Below are positions 6,642 through 6,674 of a DNA stretch of 6,674 nucleotides, piece by piece. Position numbers and translations under genes: made by a program. Numbering within the stretch: position 1 is the stretch's first letter; every line of letters starts with the position of its first letter. The DNA is from Candidatus Zophobacter franzmannii (GTDB lineage: Bacteria > Cloacimonadota > Cloacimonadia > Cloacimonadales > JAFGVF01), in the NCBI GenBank assembly GCA_030765245.1, contig JAVCCX010000094.1, positions 1 to 6,674 on the forward strand, given 5' to 3'. The notes beneath the pieces were generated by a model that had not been told where the DNA came from, searched no databases, and saw nothing but the letters and a program-made list of their open reading frames with translations.

Positions 6642-6674
6642 TAGTCAGAACTATGGACAAGGCGGAAGCCTATA
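6641..6674 (-). CDS. DGR target (variable) protein, C-terminal tail only, cut by window edge
   Basis: The minus strand reads [10 protein letters not shown] and then TAA (6643-6641). IGFRLV is the usual C-terminal strand of formylglycine-generating-enzyme/C-type-lectin fold proteins and matches the template repeat's frame exactly. The 24 bases 6651-6674 equal template positions 4911-4934. Identity stops after CATAG, giving HSSD-stop here against HSSEKDG in the template frame. The window ends just as the adenine-rich part would begin, so no diversified codon can be seen. By family knowledge the protein would be a surface or secreted ligand binder. Only its last ten codons are visible, so its domain make-up and localisation are unknown. 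Confidence 0.85.
   Translation of the reverse strand, partial: IGFRLVHSSD
6651..6674 (-). repeat. 3' end of the DGR variable repeat (VR), including the IMH
   Basis: These 24 bases are identical to 4911-4934 in the same orientation. The stretch is GC-rich (GGCTTCCGCC on the minus strand) and contains almost no adenine, as expected for the initiation-of-mutagenic-homology segment that fixes where cDNA integration starts. The rest of the repeat lies beyond position 6674. Directly outside it a weak four-pair hairpin, TAGT/ACTA with a four-base loop (6642-6653), spans the stop codon. Confidence 0.88.

Overview
The window looks like bacterial chromosome from a low-GC (roughly 35-40% by eye), Gram-negative-type organism. 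The evidence is AT-rich coding with normal bacterial codon structure, an exported protein with an LPP20/FlgO-like N-terminus, and an HDFNN-type hybrid histidine kinase. A member of the FCB/Cloacimonadota-Bacteroidota sphere would fit, but that placement is an inference from protein style; no rRNA or marker gene is present.

Layout. Positions 1-402 are non-coding, with short repeats and a good sigma70-like promoter (333-361). The promoter drives a plus-strand membrane-anchored hybrid histidine kinase/response regulator (403-1722). It converges, with one base between the stop codons, on a minus-strand NodB-like polysaccharide deacetylase (1724-2695). A 287-bp gap follows, holding a likely leaderless promoter, hairpins and a candidate terminator.

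The right two thirds is a minus-strand block that forms a diversity-generating retroelement (DGR). In transcription order it contains: (1) the last codons of a target gene (6641-6674, cut by the window edge) ending in a formylglycine-generating-enzyme/C-type-lectin style IGFRLV tail; (2) a small HRDC-domain DGR accessory protein (6032-6511); (3) a DGR reverse transcriptase (5019-6032) with YMDD and the DGR-type IGNLTSQ motif; (4) the template repeat (about 4911-5038), which carries 14 AAY codons and overlaps the 3' end of the RT gene; and (5) a 601-codon exported LPP20-like protein (2983-4788), whose leader lies directly downstream of the template repeat. The last 24 bases of the window (6651-6674) are identical to the 3' end of the template repeat (4911-4934), which places the variable repeat in the target gene just off the right edge.

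How the parts should work, from established DGR knowledge: RNA across the template repeat is copied by RT plus accessory protein with adenine-specific errors, and the cDNA replaces the variable repeat at the 3' end of the target gene, randomising the AAY-encoded residues in the ligand-binding face.

The most unusual signal is a 20-base perfect inverted repeat. The sequence immediately after the template repeat (4894-4913) reappears in opposite orientation immediately after the target gene's stop codon (6622-6641). It marks both 3' boundaries of the DGR and could pair TR RNA with the target transcript or cDNA with target DNA. I know of no described DGR part that matches it.
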